6,855 bases of DNA from an uncultured Mollicutes bacterium (GCA_937893635.1 CALBGF010000003.1:1-6855); one strand, 5' to 3'; shown: positions 1 through 6,127, counted from the stretch's first letter. The notes: generated from the letters alone by a model not told the origin. Numbers and translations: made by a program.

Positions 1-847
1 AATTAAATTCTTTAAATGCTTTAGTGGCATATTCTTTAATTTCATTTTGAAGATTTTTAGTTATTCGAGCAGGAATAATATGCCCAGAATACTTTGATTG
101 AAATAGCTCATATTTATCTTTAAAAGTTAATATTTTATCTTCCATATTTACTAACTCTATATCGCTAATAACTTGTTTAATATTATCACCTAAAATAGCA
201 ATATTTAATTCTTTTAAATTTGGCACAACCTTTTCGACAATTACTTCTTCATCATATTCAAAAGCCGTATTTAAGTGACTTTGATATTCATCATAATTAT
301 TAACTTTTTTTACACCAATAGAAGATCCTAAATGACTTGGTTTTATTACAAGCGGAAAGTCAAATCCATCAGGTATAACTATGTCTTGAGCTTTCGATAA
401 CTTAAAACAATCAACAACTGGTACACCTAAATTACGTAAGATAATTTTTGAATAATACTTGTCTTGAATTAAAGCCGAAGCTATTACACTTGAAGAAGTA
501 GATGGAATATGCATAAAATCAAATAATGCCTTAAGTGTTCCATCTTCTGTTCCTGCACCATGAAAGCAAAGTAAGGCAACATCAATATCTTCATAATGCA
601 AGCCATATTTAAATTGATAATATCCTTGGCGAAAAACAAATTCACCTTTTATAAACTTATGTTTATTCTCATAATTATCTTTATTAAGTAGTGCTTTACC
701 AGTATAAAAAATATTATCATGACTAATGTAGATAGGAATAAAAGATGTTTTGTGTTTATTTAATTCTTCCATTACAAACAAACTAGTGACAACCGAAATA
801 TCATGCTCTAATGAATCTCCACCATAAACAACCGCAACTTTTTTCAT
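1..847 (-). CDS. ddl: D-alanine--D-alanine ligase, 3' end cut by the window edge
   Basis: Cytoplasmic ATP-grasp ligase that joins two D-Ala to make the dipeptide terminus of the peptidoglycan stem. I translated 282 residues; the C-terminal part, which in the family carries the metal-binding E and N of the 'NEiNtiPG' segment, lies outside the window. Visible motifs are GGDSLEHDIS (residues 9-18, first D-Ala site), HGAGTEDGT (96-104), SALIQDK (124-130), the ATP-binding stretch LVIKPSHLGSSIGV (166-179, with the conserved Lys and GSS loop) and the omega-loop end SKYSGHIIPA (251-260). The Lys-Tyr in that loop matches the K215-Y216 pair of E. coli DdlB. The Tyr form goes with D-Ala-D-Ala rather than D-Ala-D-Lac synthesis, so vancomycin susceptibility is an inference. 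The start ATG at 847 follows AGGGGG at good spacing, 13 nt after murF. HGAGTEDGT departs from the usual HGxxGEDGT. Confidence 0.93.
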   Translation of the reverse strand, partial: MKKVAVVYGGDSLEHDISVVTSLFVMEELNKHKTSFIPIYISHDNIFYTGKALLNKDNYENKHKFIKGEFVFRQGYYQFKYGLHYEDIDVALLCFHGAGTEDGTLKALFDFMHIPSTSSSVIASALIQDKYYSKIILRNLGVPVVDCFKLSKAQDIVIPDGFDFPLVIKPSHLGSSIGVKKVNNYDEYQSHLNTAFEYDEEVIVEKVVPNLKELNIAILGDNIKQVISDIELVNMEDKILTFKDKYELFQSKYSGHIIPARITKNLQNEIKEYATKAFKEFN

Positions 848-860
848 ATTAAAAATCCCC

Positions 861-2345
861 CTATTTTAGAAAATCTTTTTCCGCTCGCGAACAAAGCAAA
901 ACATAATTTAACTTTTTCTTTTTTAAAAATAATAAGCCTTCTTGATATGTGGCACATTTCTTATATTTCTTTCTAGATTTTTCTAATCCTTCTATTAATT
1001 TTTCATTACTTGAGGCTAAAACAATAATCTCATCAAATACTTTAAGCATTTGACCAATTTCATAGTTTTGTTTATCCCCACTAGATCCTGCTTCAATTAT
1101 TCCATTTAAAATAATTCCTTTTTTACCACTAAAACCTCCAACAATATTAATTGCTTCACTTAATCCCAAGTAATTAGCGTTATATGAATCATCAATGTAA
1201 GTAGTGGTATTTGTTGAAGTTACACTCATTCGATGTTGTTCGGGTTTAATTAAAGAAAGTCTTTTAAAAATATAATCAAATGATAAACCTAGATATTCGG
1301 ACACTTTTATTGCCCCAATTAAATTTGTAAGCTGATATTTTCCTAATAAATTAACTGTACACTTGTTATTTTTATATATAAACTCTGTTCCGTTAATAGA
1401 ATAAGTTATATCACTAACATCATTAAGACTATAAGGATGCGCTACTTTTTTATAATTTTTATCTAAATCCATATATGGTGAATCTTTATTATAAAACATA
1501 CCATTCGGATCACTTACTTCATCAAATAAGCTTAATTTTTCTTTTTGGATATTTTCAATAGTTTTAAATGTGGTTAAGTGCATTTCTCCAATTGCGGTAA
1601 CAATTCCAATTGTTGGACGAAACATTTTAAAGAACTTTTTCATTGTATTCGGAGCATCAACACCTAATTCTAAAATCAGAATATCTTCATAAGGTGTTAA
1701 ATTGTTGTTAATAAATTTACAAATTCCTAAAGGAGTATTAACTGAACCAGGTGTTTTTAAAACATTATATTTACCGCATAATAAATAATACAAATAGTTT
1801 TTAAATGATGTTTTACCATAACTTCCAGTAATGGCAATAATTTTCAAATTTTTAGCGTTATTAACTTTTCTTTTAACTTGCCTTATATAGTGCGAACGAA
1901 TAATTAATTCTATTGGTAACAATATATAATTAGAAATAATTGTTAACGATGATTGAAAAATAATTAATAAAAACATTAAAGAATAAGTTATATAATTGAT
2001 ATTTATTAAAGAAATAAGCGGAAGTAAAGAAGAAAACATTAATAAAGTTATACTTCGTCTAGTAAATTTAAATAAAATCTTTTTTAATTCTATTAATTCA
2101 AATATCAACGCTATTAAAACTAAAATATTTGCTATCAATGGATTATAAAAAATAAAGCCAAAGGAAATAAACAAAAAAGCAAATGGCACAAGTTTTAATA
2201 TATTTTTATTCCATTCTTTATATCTTTGTTTTTCTAATAATATCATTCTACGAGCATCATAATACTGGCTTATAAATAAACTGGTTTTAAAATATAAAAA
2301 TCCAATCATTACAATATAAGATAAGACATATATTAATATTTTCAT
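861..2345 (-). CDS. murF: MurF-type UDP-N-acetylmuramoyl-tripeptide--D-Ala-D-Ala ligase with membrane-spanning N-terminus
   Basis: ATP-dependent Mur ligase, expected to add D-Ala-D-Ala to the UDP-MurNAc-tripeptide. From the preferred ATG the protein has 494 residues. Residues 1-150 are very hydrophobic (about five membrane spans: roughly 2-20, 50-66, 70-88, 98-116, 120-145) and stand where canonical MurF has its soluble UDP-binding domain. The ATPase domain follows: P-loop ITGSYGKTS (172-180), SVNTPLG (201-207), ELGVDAPNTM (226-235), GEMHLTTF (253-260) and Lys270, the likely carbamylated lysine. The C-terminal ligase domain has HRM (371-373), the signature DDSYNAN (385-391) and a CSRAEKD end. 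A TTG at 2354 is possible but sits only 2 nt from the AGGGAG Shine-Dalgarno; ATG at 2345 has 11 nt spacing, so I chose it. Adjacent ddl supports MurF over MurC/D/E. GSYGKTS and the membrane domain resemble a divergent Firmicute subgroup of Mur ligases, so the exact substrate is less certain than the family. Confidence 0.87.
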   Translation of the reverse strand: MKILIYVLSYIVMIGFLYFKTSLFISQYYDARRMILLEKQRYKEWNKNILKLVPFAFLFISFGFIFYNPLIANILVLIALIFELIELKKILFKFTRRSITLLMFSSLLPLISLININYITYSLMFLLIIFQSSLTIISNYILLPIELIIRSHYIRQVKRKVNNAKNLKIIAITGSYGKTSFKNYLYYLLCGKYNVLKTPGSVNTPLGICKFINNNLTPYEDILILELGVDAPNTMKKFFKMFRPTIGIVTAIGEMHLTTFKTIENIQKEKLSLFDEVSDPNGMFYNKDSPYMDLDKNYKKVAHPYSLNDVSDITYSINGTEFIYKNNKCTVNLLGKYQLTNLIGAIKVSEYLGLSFDYIFKRLSLIKPEQHRMSVTSTNTTTYIDDSYNANYLGLSEAINIVGGFSGKKGIILNGIIEAGSSGDKQNYEIGQMLKVFDEIIVLASSNEKLIEGLEKSRKKYKKCATYQEGLLFLKKKKLNYVLLCSRAEKDFLK

Positions 2346-2347
2346 TT

Positions 2348-3070
2348 TTAGCAAGTCTCCCTTATGATAGCTAATATTAAATTAGCAATAGCATTTACAT
2401 TTAAAAGATAAGCAAAATGGTCACCATTAATGACTATTAAATGAGAATTAGGACAATATTTATTTAATTTTTGCATTTGTTTATATGTTATCTCTTGATC
2501 GTTATTTCCATAAACGATATAAATCTCATTTGATAAAAAAGATAATTCTTTCCTATTCAAATAAGAATTTACAATATTTAAAAATGTAAGGCGATTAATT
2601 CCGTTTGTTGATTGATAATCGCGACTTCCTTTTAAAAATGTGGGGATATTTTTTATTATTTTTACTTTTTTTAAGTTCTTAAATATTTTATATAGCATTA
2701 TTTTAAAAAACTTTTTTATACTAAAACTAGGTTTTATTATGCTAGGCGCAAGAAGTAATAAAGTAGTGGGATGTTTTAAAGCATAAAATCCCGCTAATTT
2801 ACCGCCAAAAGAATGACCAACTATAATATCTGGAATAAAGTTTTCTCTATCTAATACATCTTCAATATAAGTAACATAATCGTTAATAGTATATGGCTTA
2901 TTTAAAGGATTATTTTCATTACCTGGTAAATCTATAATTATATAGTTCGCAGTATTTTGTACTCTTTTTGCTAATGGGTACATCATTTCTTTATTTTGAC
3001 CATAGCCATGAAGAAATAATATATTTGCTATCCCTTTAAGTTTTTGCTTATGCTTTATGATGTTTTTCAT
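2348..3070 (-). CDS. alpha/beta hydrolase, first gene of the ddl-murF operon
   Basis: A 240-residue serine hydrolase of the alpha/beta fold without signal peptide, so probably cytoplasmic. The oxyanion-hole loop is FLHGYGQ (19-25), the nucleophile elbow GHSFGG places Ser87, and the rest of the triad is probably Asp191 (YGNNDQE) and His218 (NGDHFA). A basic, lysine-rich cap-like stretch lies at about 115-150. The reading frame is open upstream to 3148, but those 26 residues overlap the divergent promoter. The ATG at 3070 has GGAGG 6 nt before it, which decides the start. The stop lies 2 nt before the murF ATG, and the murF Shine-Dalgarno is inside this gene's last codons, so translation is probably coupled. 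The substrate cannot be read from the sequence; a role with wall precursors or lipids is only suggested by the operon. Confidence 0.85.
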   Translation of the reverse strand: MKNIIKHKQKLKGIANILFLHGYGQNKEMMYPLAKRVQNTANYIIIDLPGNENNPLNKPYTINDYVTYIEDVLDRENFIPDIIVGHSFGGKLAGFYALKHPTTLLLLAPSIIKPSFSIKKFFKIMLYKIFKNLKKVKIIKNIPTFLKGSRDYQSTNGINRLTFLNIVNSYLNRKELSFLSNEIYIVYGNNDQEITYKQMQKLNKYCPNSHLIVINGDHFAYLLNVNAIANLILAIIRETC

Positions 3071-3108
3071 GTGCATCCTCCAATATACTTTTAAGATAAG
3101 AATAAAAA

Positions 3109-3117
3109 TGATATAAT
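3109..3117 (+). promoter_or_regulatory. extended -10 promoter for the SPFH/NfeD operon
   Basis: TGATATAAT is a perfect extended -10 (TGn plus TATAAT) 33 nt upstream of the first ATG of the plus-strand operon. No good -35 is present (ttttaa at 17 nt), which is typical of extended -10 promoters. Predicted start of transcription is near 3124; AAAGGAG at 3135-3141 is the ribosome binding site. The 80-bp gap also has to hold the promoter of the divergent hydrolase-murF-ddl operon, for which I see no clear match. Confidence 0.7.
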
Positions 3118-3150
3118 ATATAAAAGTATATGAGAAAGGAGTAAGCAAAA

Positions 3151-3576
3151 ATGATATTTGACAAGTCTTTAAGTATTAATTCTCTTTATATTATTGCTAT
3201 TGTTGCGCTTATTATTGGTGCTTTACTTTTTTTCCTTTCTTGCTTTATCCATGTAAAAAAAGGATATACCGCTATTATTGAGAAAATGGAAGTATATCAT
3301 GGAACTTATAAATCTGGATTCTATTTATTTGCGCCTTTTGTTTATCGTCGTGTTGGTATGTATAAAAATGAACCAACTGAGTTTGAGATTTCAATTTGTG
3401 AAAAAATAATTAGAATTAAAATACAAATCATGGATTTTAAAGAATATCATTACTCTCACAAATATTATGGCGATATCGTAAATGATTTACAAAATAATCA
3501 TTATGAATCTATTGACCAATACATTAATAATTTACAAGAATCATTGATTAGTATTGGTTGTTCCTTGGTAAAGTAG
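3151..3576 (+). CDS. miniature SPFH/stomatin-like membrane protein
   Basis: A 141-residue protein with one N-terminal membrane span (about 12-32) followed by a soluble part. Residues 35-68 (VKKGYTAIIEK, then KSGFYLFAPFVYRRVG) match the opening of an SPFH/band-7 domain: the beta strand after the membrane anchor, and the 'GPGlhf..Pf' turn in the form SGFYLFAPF. The remainder (FEISICEKIIRIKIQIMDF, about 78-96, then a helical tail) fits the next SPFH strands. Normal SPFH proteins are about 250-350 residues with a long coiled-coil oligomerisation arm; here that arm and half of the domain are absent, yet the ORF has clean ends, a strong ribosome binding site (AAAGGAG, 9 nt spacing) and downstream partners, so it is not an obvious pseudogene. 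The NfeD-like neighbour supports the assignment. A scaffold role in the membrane is inferred; SPFH homology is by eye. Confidence 0.65.
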   Translation: MIFDKSLSINSLYIIAIVALIIGALLFFLSCFIHVKKGYTAIIEKMEVYHGTYKSGFYLFAPFVYRRVGMYKNEPTEFEISICEKIIRIKIQIMDFKEYHYSHKYYGDIVNDLQNNHYESIDQYINNLQESLISIGCSLVK

Positions 3577-3584
3577 GTGGTTTT

Positions 3585-3860
3585 ATGATGTTAGAGGCAT
3601 TTAATATTTCCTATCATACGCATATATTTATTTGGCTAGGAATATTTATTATAAGTTTATTATTAGAGTGCTTATCCAAAAAAACAGTAGCGCTATGGTT
3701 TAGCGTTGCTGCAATCGCAGGACTATTAATTGCGATGCTTAGAATCGAATTTAAAGTTCAATTTATTGCTTTCTTAATAATATCAATTATTTTAATTGTT
3801 ATTAACGAATGCTATTTTCAAAAATTGGACATTAAAAATAAAAATGAAAAAGGAGAATAG
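3585..3860 (+). CDS. short NfeD-like membrane protein lacking the OB-fold domain
   Basis: A 91-residue membrane protein with two or three spans (about 12-29, 35-53, 58-76) and a short lysine-rich cytoplasmic tail. The pattern IWLGIFIISLLLE (16-28), ALWFSVAAIAGLLIA (36-50), then Q59 and FLIISIILIV (63-72) follows the NfeD membrane region (W..lg..ll..E, .lWf..ga..a, Q...F...S). The C-terminal OB-fold domain typical of NfeD is missing. NfeD genes habitually sit next to SPFH/stomatin genes, as here, with an 8-nt gap. The AGGTGG site (3575-3580) overlaps the upstream stop codon; ATG at 3585 or ATG at 3588 are both possible (4 or 7 nt spacing). A TTG further upstream at 3558 would lie inside the previous gene and has no proper site. 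Confidence 0.68.
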   Translation: MMLEAFNISYHTHIFIWLGIFIISLLLECLSKKTVALWFSVAAIAGLLIAMLRIEFKVQFIAFLIISIILIVINECYFQKLDIKNKNEKGE

Positions 3861-3862
3861 AA

Positions 3863-4150
3863 ATGGAAAAAACCGCAGTTGAGATTATTCTAGATGAAAA
3901 CAATGAAGAAAATATCACTTTAAGTTTTGGTGATAATGATGAAGAAATCGAATTTGAGCAAGTTGCTGTTGTAGAATTAGACGATGATGTATTTGCTGTT
4001 CTTCATCCTCTTGATGCAATTGATGGCATTGAGGAAGAAGAAGTTCTTGTTTTTAAAATAAACAAAGAAAATAAAGCAATTGAATTAGTAGAAGATCCAG
4101 ATATTATTGATGAAGTTATTGATGCTTGTTTAGATGATGAGGAGGAATAA
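3863..4150 (+). CDS. DUF1292 family acidic protein (YrzB-like)
   Basis: A 95-residue, strongly acidic soluble protein. Residues 16-50 (ENITLSFGDNDEEIEFEQVAV..LDDDVFAVLHPLD) and 59-68 (EEVLVFKINK) match the DUF1292 pattern, in which a beta-strand reading 'eFevl..fe.d...YavL.P.d' is followed by 'ev.ifr...e'. The biochemical function of the family is not established. In many Firmicutes the gene lies beside ireB and ruvX; here it is instead the third gene of the SPFH/NfeD operon, 2 nt after the NfeD-like stop, with AGGAG 7 nt before ATG. The acidic ends (EEEE at 57-60, DDEEE at the C-terminus) are typical. Confidence 0.8.
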   Translation: MEKTAVEIILDENNEENITLSFGDNDEEIEFEQVAVVELDDDVFAVLHPLDAIDGIEEEEVLVFKINKENKAIELVEDPDIIDEVIDACLDDEEE

Positions 4151-4152
4151 AA

Positions 4153-4560
4153 ATGGATAATGAATCTATGAGCAATCAGCCTAAACGAACTGCCGAATTT
4201 GTCGTATCAATTATTTTAACTGTTATTGGTATATTGATTTTTCTTTATGCAATGTTTATTTATGTGACTATCTTAGATTTAATAAAAAATCCAGAAGCCA
4301 ATTCTTCTGGTCAAGCACTTGGTTTAATTGTCCTCATACCATTTTACTTTATTGTTGCAGGAGCTTCATCTGTTCCAACAATAATTAGTTTTATCGTTTC
4401 TATTTATAATCTAATTAAAAAAGGACAAAAATGGGGTAAGGTAATTTTAATTATTAATGTGGTTGTTATTATATTAATAATACTTAACATTATAATACTT
4501 CTTGCTAGTGGGGGAAGCCAAAGCGGGGCAAGCACAAGTGCAAGTACTTCAATGGTATAA
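4153..4560 (+). CDS. small multi-span membrane protein of unknown function
   Basis: A 135-residue integral membrane protein, not recognised. Predicted spans are about 14-40, 55-72, 74-88 and 97-118; a basic loop (LIKKGQKWGK, 87-96) suggests a cytoplasmic side between the last two. The C-terminus is a low-complexity Gly/Ser/Ala/Thr tail (SGGSQSGASTSASTSMV). GGAGG sits 7 nt before the ATG and overlaps the end of the DUF1292 gene; the gap is 2 nt. It is the last gene of the operon, followed by a terminator, so it is probably co-expressed with the SPFH/NfeD-like pair. The layout (four hydrophobic segments, Ser-rich tail) resembles many DUF4064/DUF4870-like small membrane proteins, but I cannot assign a family. 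Confidence 0.75.
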   Translation: MDNESMSNQPKRTAEFVVSIILTVIGILIFLYAMFIYVTILDLIKNPEANSSGQALGLIVLIPFYFIVAGASSVPTIISFIVSIYNLIKKGQKWGKVILIINVVVIILIILNIIILLASGGSQSGASTSASTSMV

Positions 4561-4583
4561 AAATTAATTTTCGCTTATATATT

Positions 4584-4610
4584 AAAAAAGCACATCACTG
4601 TGCTTTTTTT
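4584..4610. terminator. bidirectional intrinsic terminator
   Basis: AAAAAAGCACA / TGTGCTTTTTT forms a perfect 11-bp stem with loop TCAC. The A run on one side and T run on the other make it work in both directions. It lies between the convergent ends of the plus-strand operon (stop at 4560) and cdaA (stop at 4627) and serves both. Confidence 0.93.
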
Positions 4611-4626
4611 GTTTGCTAATTATTAA

Positions 4627-5412
4627 TTAATCTTTTGTATCAAAATAATCTTCTAAAACACGATAAATGTTGTCTAACGCTACCGCGACTAATTCACCAT
4701 TTGCAGCAATAGAAATACGTCCAGTCTCTTCAGAAACTACAATAGTAATTGCATCAGTTGCTTCACTGATTCCCATCGCAGCACGGTGTCTTGCTCCATA
4801 TTTACCCGCTAAAGGTTTGGTAGTAGGAGTATAATAAACACTTGCGGAAACAATAATACCATCTCTAATTACAATCGCGCCATCATGCAAACGTGTTCCT
4901 GGATAGAATATTGTTTGAATAATTTCTTTTGTAACTGGAGCATTAATAATTGTTCCTGTCTTAATATAATCTTCTAAAGAATCTTTTCTTTCAAATGTTA
5001 TTAATGCGCCTGTTTTTGTTTTTGATAAACTACCAACAGCATCGCAAACAATAGTTAACAATTGATCTTGGTCGATTAAAATTTTATCTTCGCTGTTTTT
5101 ACCACCAAACCATTTAAATGTTTTTACAGTTTTAGATGGATTAGCCACATAATTACGAAATGCACCAGCATTGATTAAACCAACAACAGATATAAATAAT
5201 AGTAATCCAAATGAAATTACTATGGCTGTTACATTTAACTTAAACGCTAAACAAACAAGTGCAGCAGCACCAAAAACTCCGATAATAGTACGCACCAAAG
5301 TACGCTTAAAAAGTACAACTCCAACAGCAATAAGCAATACTATTAAAATTGCGCTTAATATAAAATCTATATTTGATATATTTTCAATAAAATTTGTAGT
5401 TTCTAAATACAT
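4627..5412 (-). CDS. cdaA: diadenylate cyclase, CdaA type (c-di-AMP synthase)
   Basis: Membrane-bound enzyme that condenses two ATP into c-di-AMP, the second messenger that controls potassium/osmolyte uptake and wall homeostasis in Firmicutes. It has 261 residues: three N-terminal spans (about 16-35, 42-58, 60-82), a linker, then the DisA_N/DAC domain (about 115-240). Active-site motifs are intact: GALITFER (135-142), LHDGAIVI (175-182, the DGA motif), GARHRAAMGISE (206-217, the RHR motif) and VVSEETG (225-231). The ATG at 5412 follows AGAAGG at 7 nt. It is a single-gene unit: the usual partners cdaR and glmM do not follow, since a terminator and a convergent operon come next. The spot where CdaA proteins usually carry a 'QPELRRALE'-like segment reads instead INAGAFRNYVAN (80-91). 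Confidence 0.95.
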   Translation of the reverse strand: MYLETTNFIENISNIDFILSAILIVLLIAVGVVLFKRTLVRTIIGVFGAAALVCLAFKLNVTAIVISFGLLLFISVVGLINAGAFRNYVANPSKTVKTFKWFGGKNSEDKILIDQDQLLTIVCDAVGSLSKTKTGALITFERKDSLEDYIKTGTIINAPVTKEIIQTIFYPGTRLHDGAIVIRDGIIVSASVYYTPTTKPLAGKYGARHRAAMGISEATDAITIVVSEETGRISIAANGELVAVALDNIYRVLEDYFDTKD

Positions 5413-5433
5413 AAATTTACCTTCTTTACTCCT

Positions 5434-5451
5434 TTTAACTTAAAAGTTAAA
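5434..5451. repeat. 18-bp inverted repeat in the cdaA leader
   Basis: TTTAACTT-AA-AAGTTAAA is a perfect inverted repeat with 8-bp arms. It lies about 7-25 nt after the predicted cdaA transcription start and before the ribosome binding site. The two-fold symmetry and two-base centre suit a dimeric DNA-binding repressor better than an RNA hairpin, whose loop would be too small at full pairing. Function is inferred. Confidence 0.45.
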
Positions 5452-5464
5452 CATGTACTATTTA

Positions 5465-5493
5465 ATTTTATTAAAAGAAAGCAACAATGTAAA
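5465..5493 (-). promoter_or_regulatory. sigma-A-type promoter of cdaA
   Basis: On the minus strand, TTTACA (-35, positions 5493-5488), a 17-nt spacer and TAAAAT (-10, positions 5470-5465), each 5 of 6 to consensus. The start is expected near 5458, giving a leader of about 45 nt. This indicates cdaA is transcribed on its own rather than only by read-through from the gene at 5533-5967. Confidence 0.68.
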
Positions 5494-5532
5494 TAAAATA
5501 TTGCAATTTTTATGAAAAAAATTAACATTTTC

Positions 5533-5967
5533 CTACAATTTTTTGTGATTTATAAATTCTTTTGTTTCTTTAGCAATTTTATTGTACTCATCTAAAACTT
5601 TTTTTGCACATAATATAAAATCTTCATCTAAAAAGTTTTTGTTTTCTTTGATAAAAGTCATTGTTTGATATATACCCATATCAATGGTTTTTAATACTTC
5701 AATGCATAATGAAAAATCATCTTTACAGCATGTTTTCATTTTACACATACATACCGCCATTTTTTGCATAACACTTAAGTTATTGCCATCTTTACCTATT
5801 TGAATAAGTTCTTTAACTTCTGTTTCATGTTTAGAAATTCTTTCTATAATTCCATTTATAAACTCTTTTGTTTCTAAAACATTTGACTTACTTGCATAAA
5901 CGCGAAATACCGCTGCCGCCATATGTAAATAAGATAAAAACTTATTCATTTCTTTTTCTTTATTCAT
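5533..5967 (-). CDS. cysteine-rich helical protein of unknown function
   Basis: A 144-residue soluble protein, not recognised. It appears all-helical, with four amphipathic helices at about 3-25, 31-57, 63-107 and 113-141 separated by short turns (GKDGNN at 58-63; NKNFLDED at 109-116), which suggests a four-helix bundle. It has six cysteines, at 73, 75, 80, 81, 88 and 120. Five are packed in CMCKMKTCC and the following FSLC, on or near one face of helix 3, a density that suggests metal binding or redox chemistry in a cytoplasmic protein. No signal peptide or membrane span. The start is ATG at 5967 with AGGTG 6 nt before; an in-frame GTG at 5976 overlaps that site and is rejected. Upstream lie a 12-bp palindrome and a candidate terminated RNA, so expression may be controlled at either level. 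Confidence 0.75.
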   Translation of the reverse strand: MNKEKEMNKFLSYLHMAAAVFRVYASKSNVLETKEFINGIIERISKHETEVKELIQIGKDGNNLSVMQKMAVCMCKMKTCCKDDFSLCIEVLKTIDMGIYQTMTFIKENKNFLDEDFILCAKKVLDEYNKIAKETKEFINHKKL

Positions 5968-6008
5968 TATAATCACCTAATTAATAGTTTGAATCATAAT
6001 GAATATTT

Positions 6009-6020
6009 TTATTCGAATAA
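6009..6020. repeat. 12-bp perfect palindrome upstream of the cysteine-rich gene
   Basis: TTATTCGAATAA is perfectly self-complementary and centred about 48 bp before the ATG at 5967. The overlapping GAATA-TTTT-TATTC (6001-6014) is an alternative small hairpin. A weak promoter (TTGTTT, 18 nt, TAAAAA on the minus strand) would place the palindrome across its spacer and -10, a usual place for a repressor site. Operator function is inferred. Confidence 0.35.
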
Positions 6021-6033
6021 GTTTCACTAAAAC

Positions 6034-6121
6034 AAAAAAAGACGAGCCTGGAACAGCTGTTTATTAAATTACTCTAGAAATAAATCTAATATCTAGGCCG
6101 TTATTCACCAGGTCCTACGTC
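6034..6121 (-). ncRNA. candidate structured small RNA or terminated leader, about 88 nt
   Basis: Read on the minus strand, GACG (6121-6118) pairs with CGTC (6044-6041), CCTGG (6112-6108) with CCAGG (6051-6047), AACGGC (6102-6097) with GCTGTT (6057-6052, one G-U), and CTAGA (6096-6092) with TCTAG (6078-6074). Together they make one long imperfect hairpin with an internal loop (TAGGA against CT), a 5-nt bulge (TGAAT) and a 16-nt single-stranded A/U-rich stretch on the 3' side. Seven U follow directly (6040-6034), as in an intrinsic terminator. A promoter at 6128-6156 puts the start at G6121, the first base of the closing helix. It could be a free small RNA or an attenuator/riboswitch-like leader for the cysteine-rich gene 66 nt downstream. 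I compared it mentally with 6S, SRP RNA, T-box and common riboswitches and found no match. Confidence 0.55.
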
Positions 6122-6127
6122 ACTATT

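Noticed and set aside
3071..3148. 26 extra N-terminal residues of the hydrolase
   Set aside because: They overlap the divergent promoter region; the GGAGG site fits only the ATG at 3070.
3558..3584. Upstream TTG start for the NfeD-like gene
   Set aside because: It is inside the SPFH-like gene without a ribosome binding site; AGGTGG at 3575-3580 points to ATG 3585 or 3588.
5171..5443. 90-codon open frame on the plus strand
   Set aside because: It lies antisense to the membrane part of cdaA, has no ribosome binding site and its product is low-complexity; cdaA has full motifs, promoter and start.
6034..6121. SRP RNA, 6S RNA or T-box identity for the minus-strand RNA
   Set aside because: The GGAAGGAAGCAG-like SRP core, the large 6S bubble and length, and the T-box TGGNACCGCG motif are all absent.
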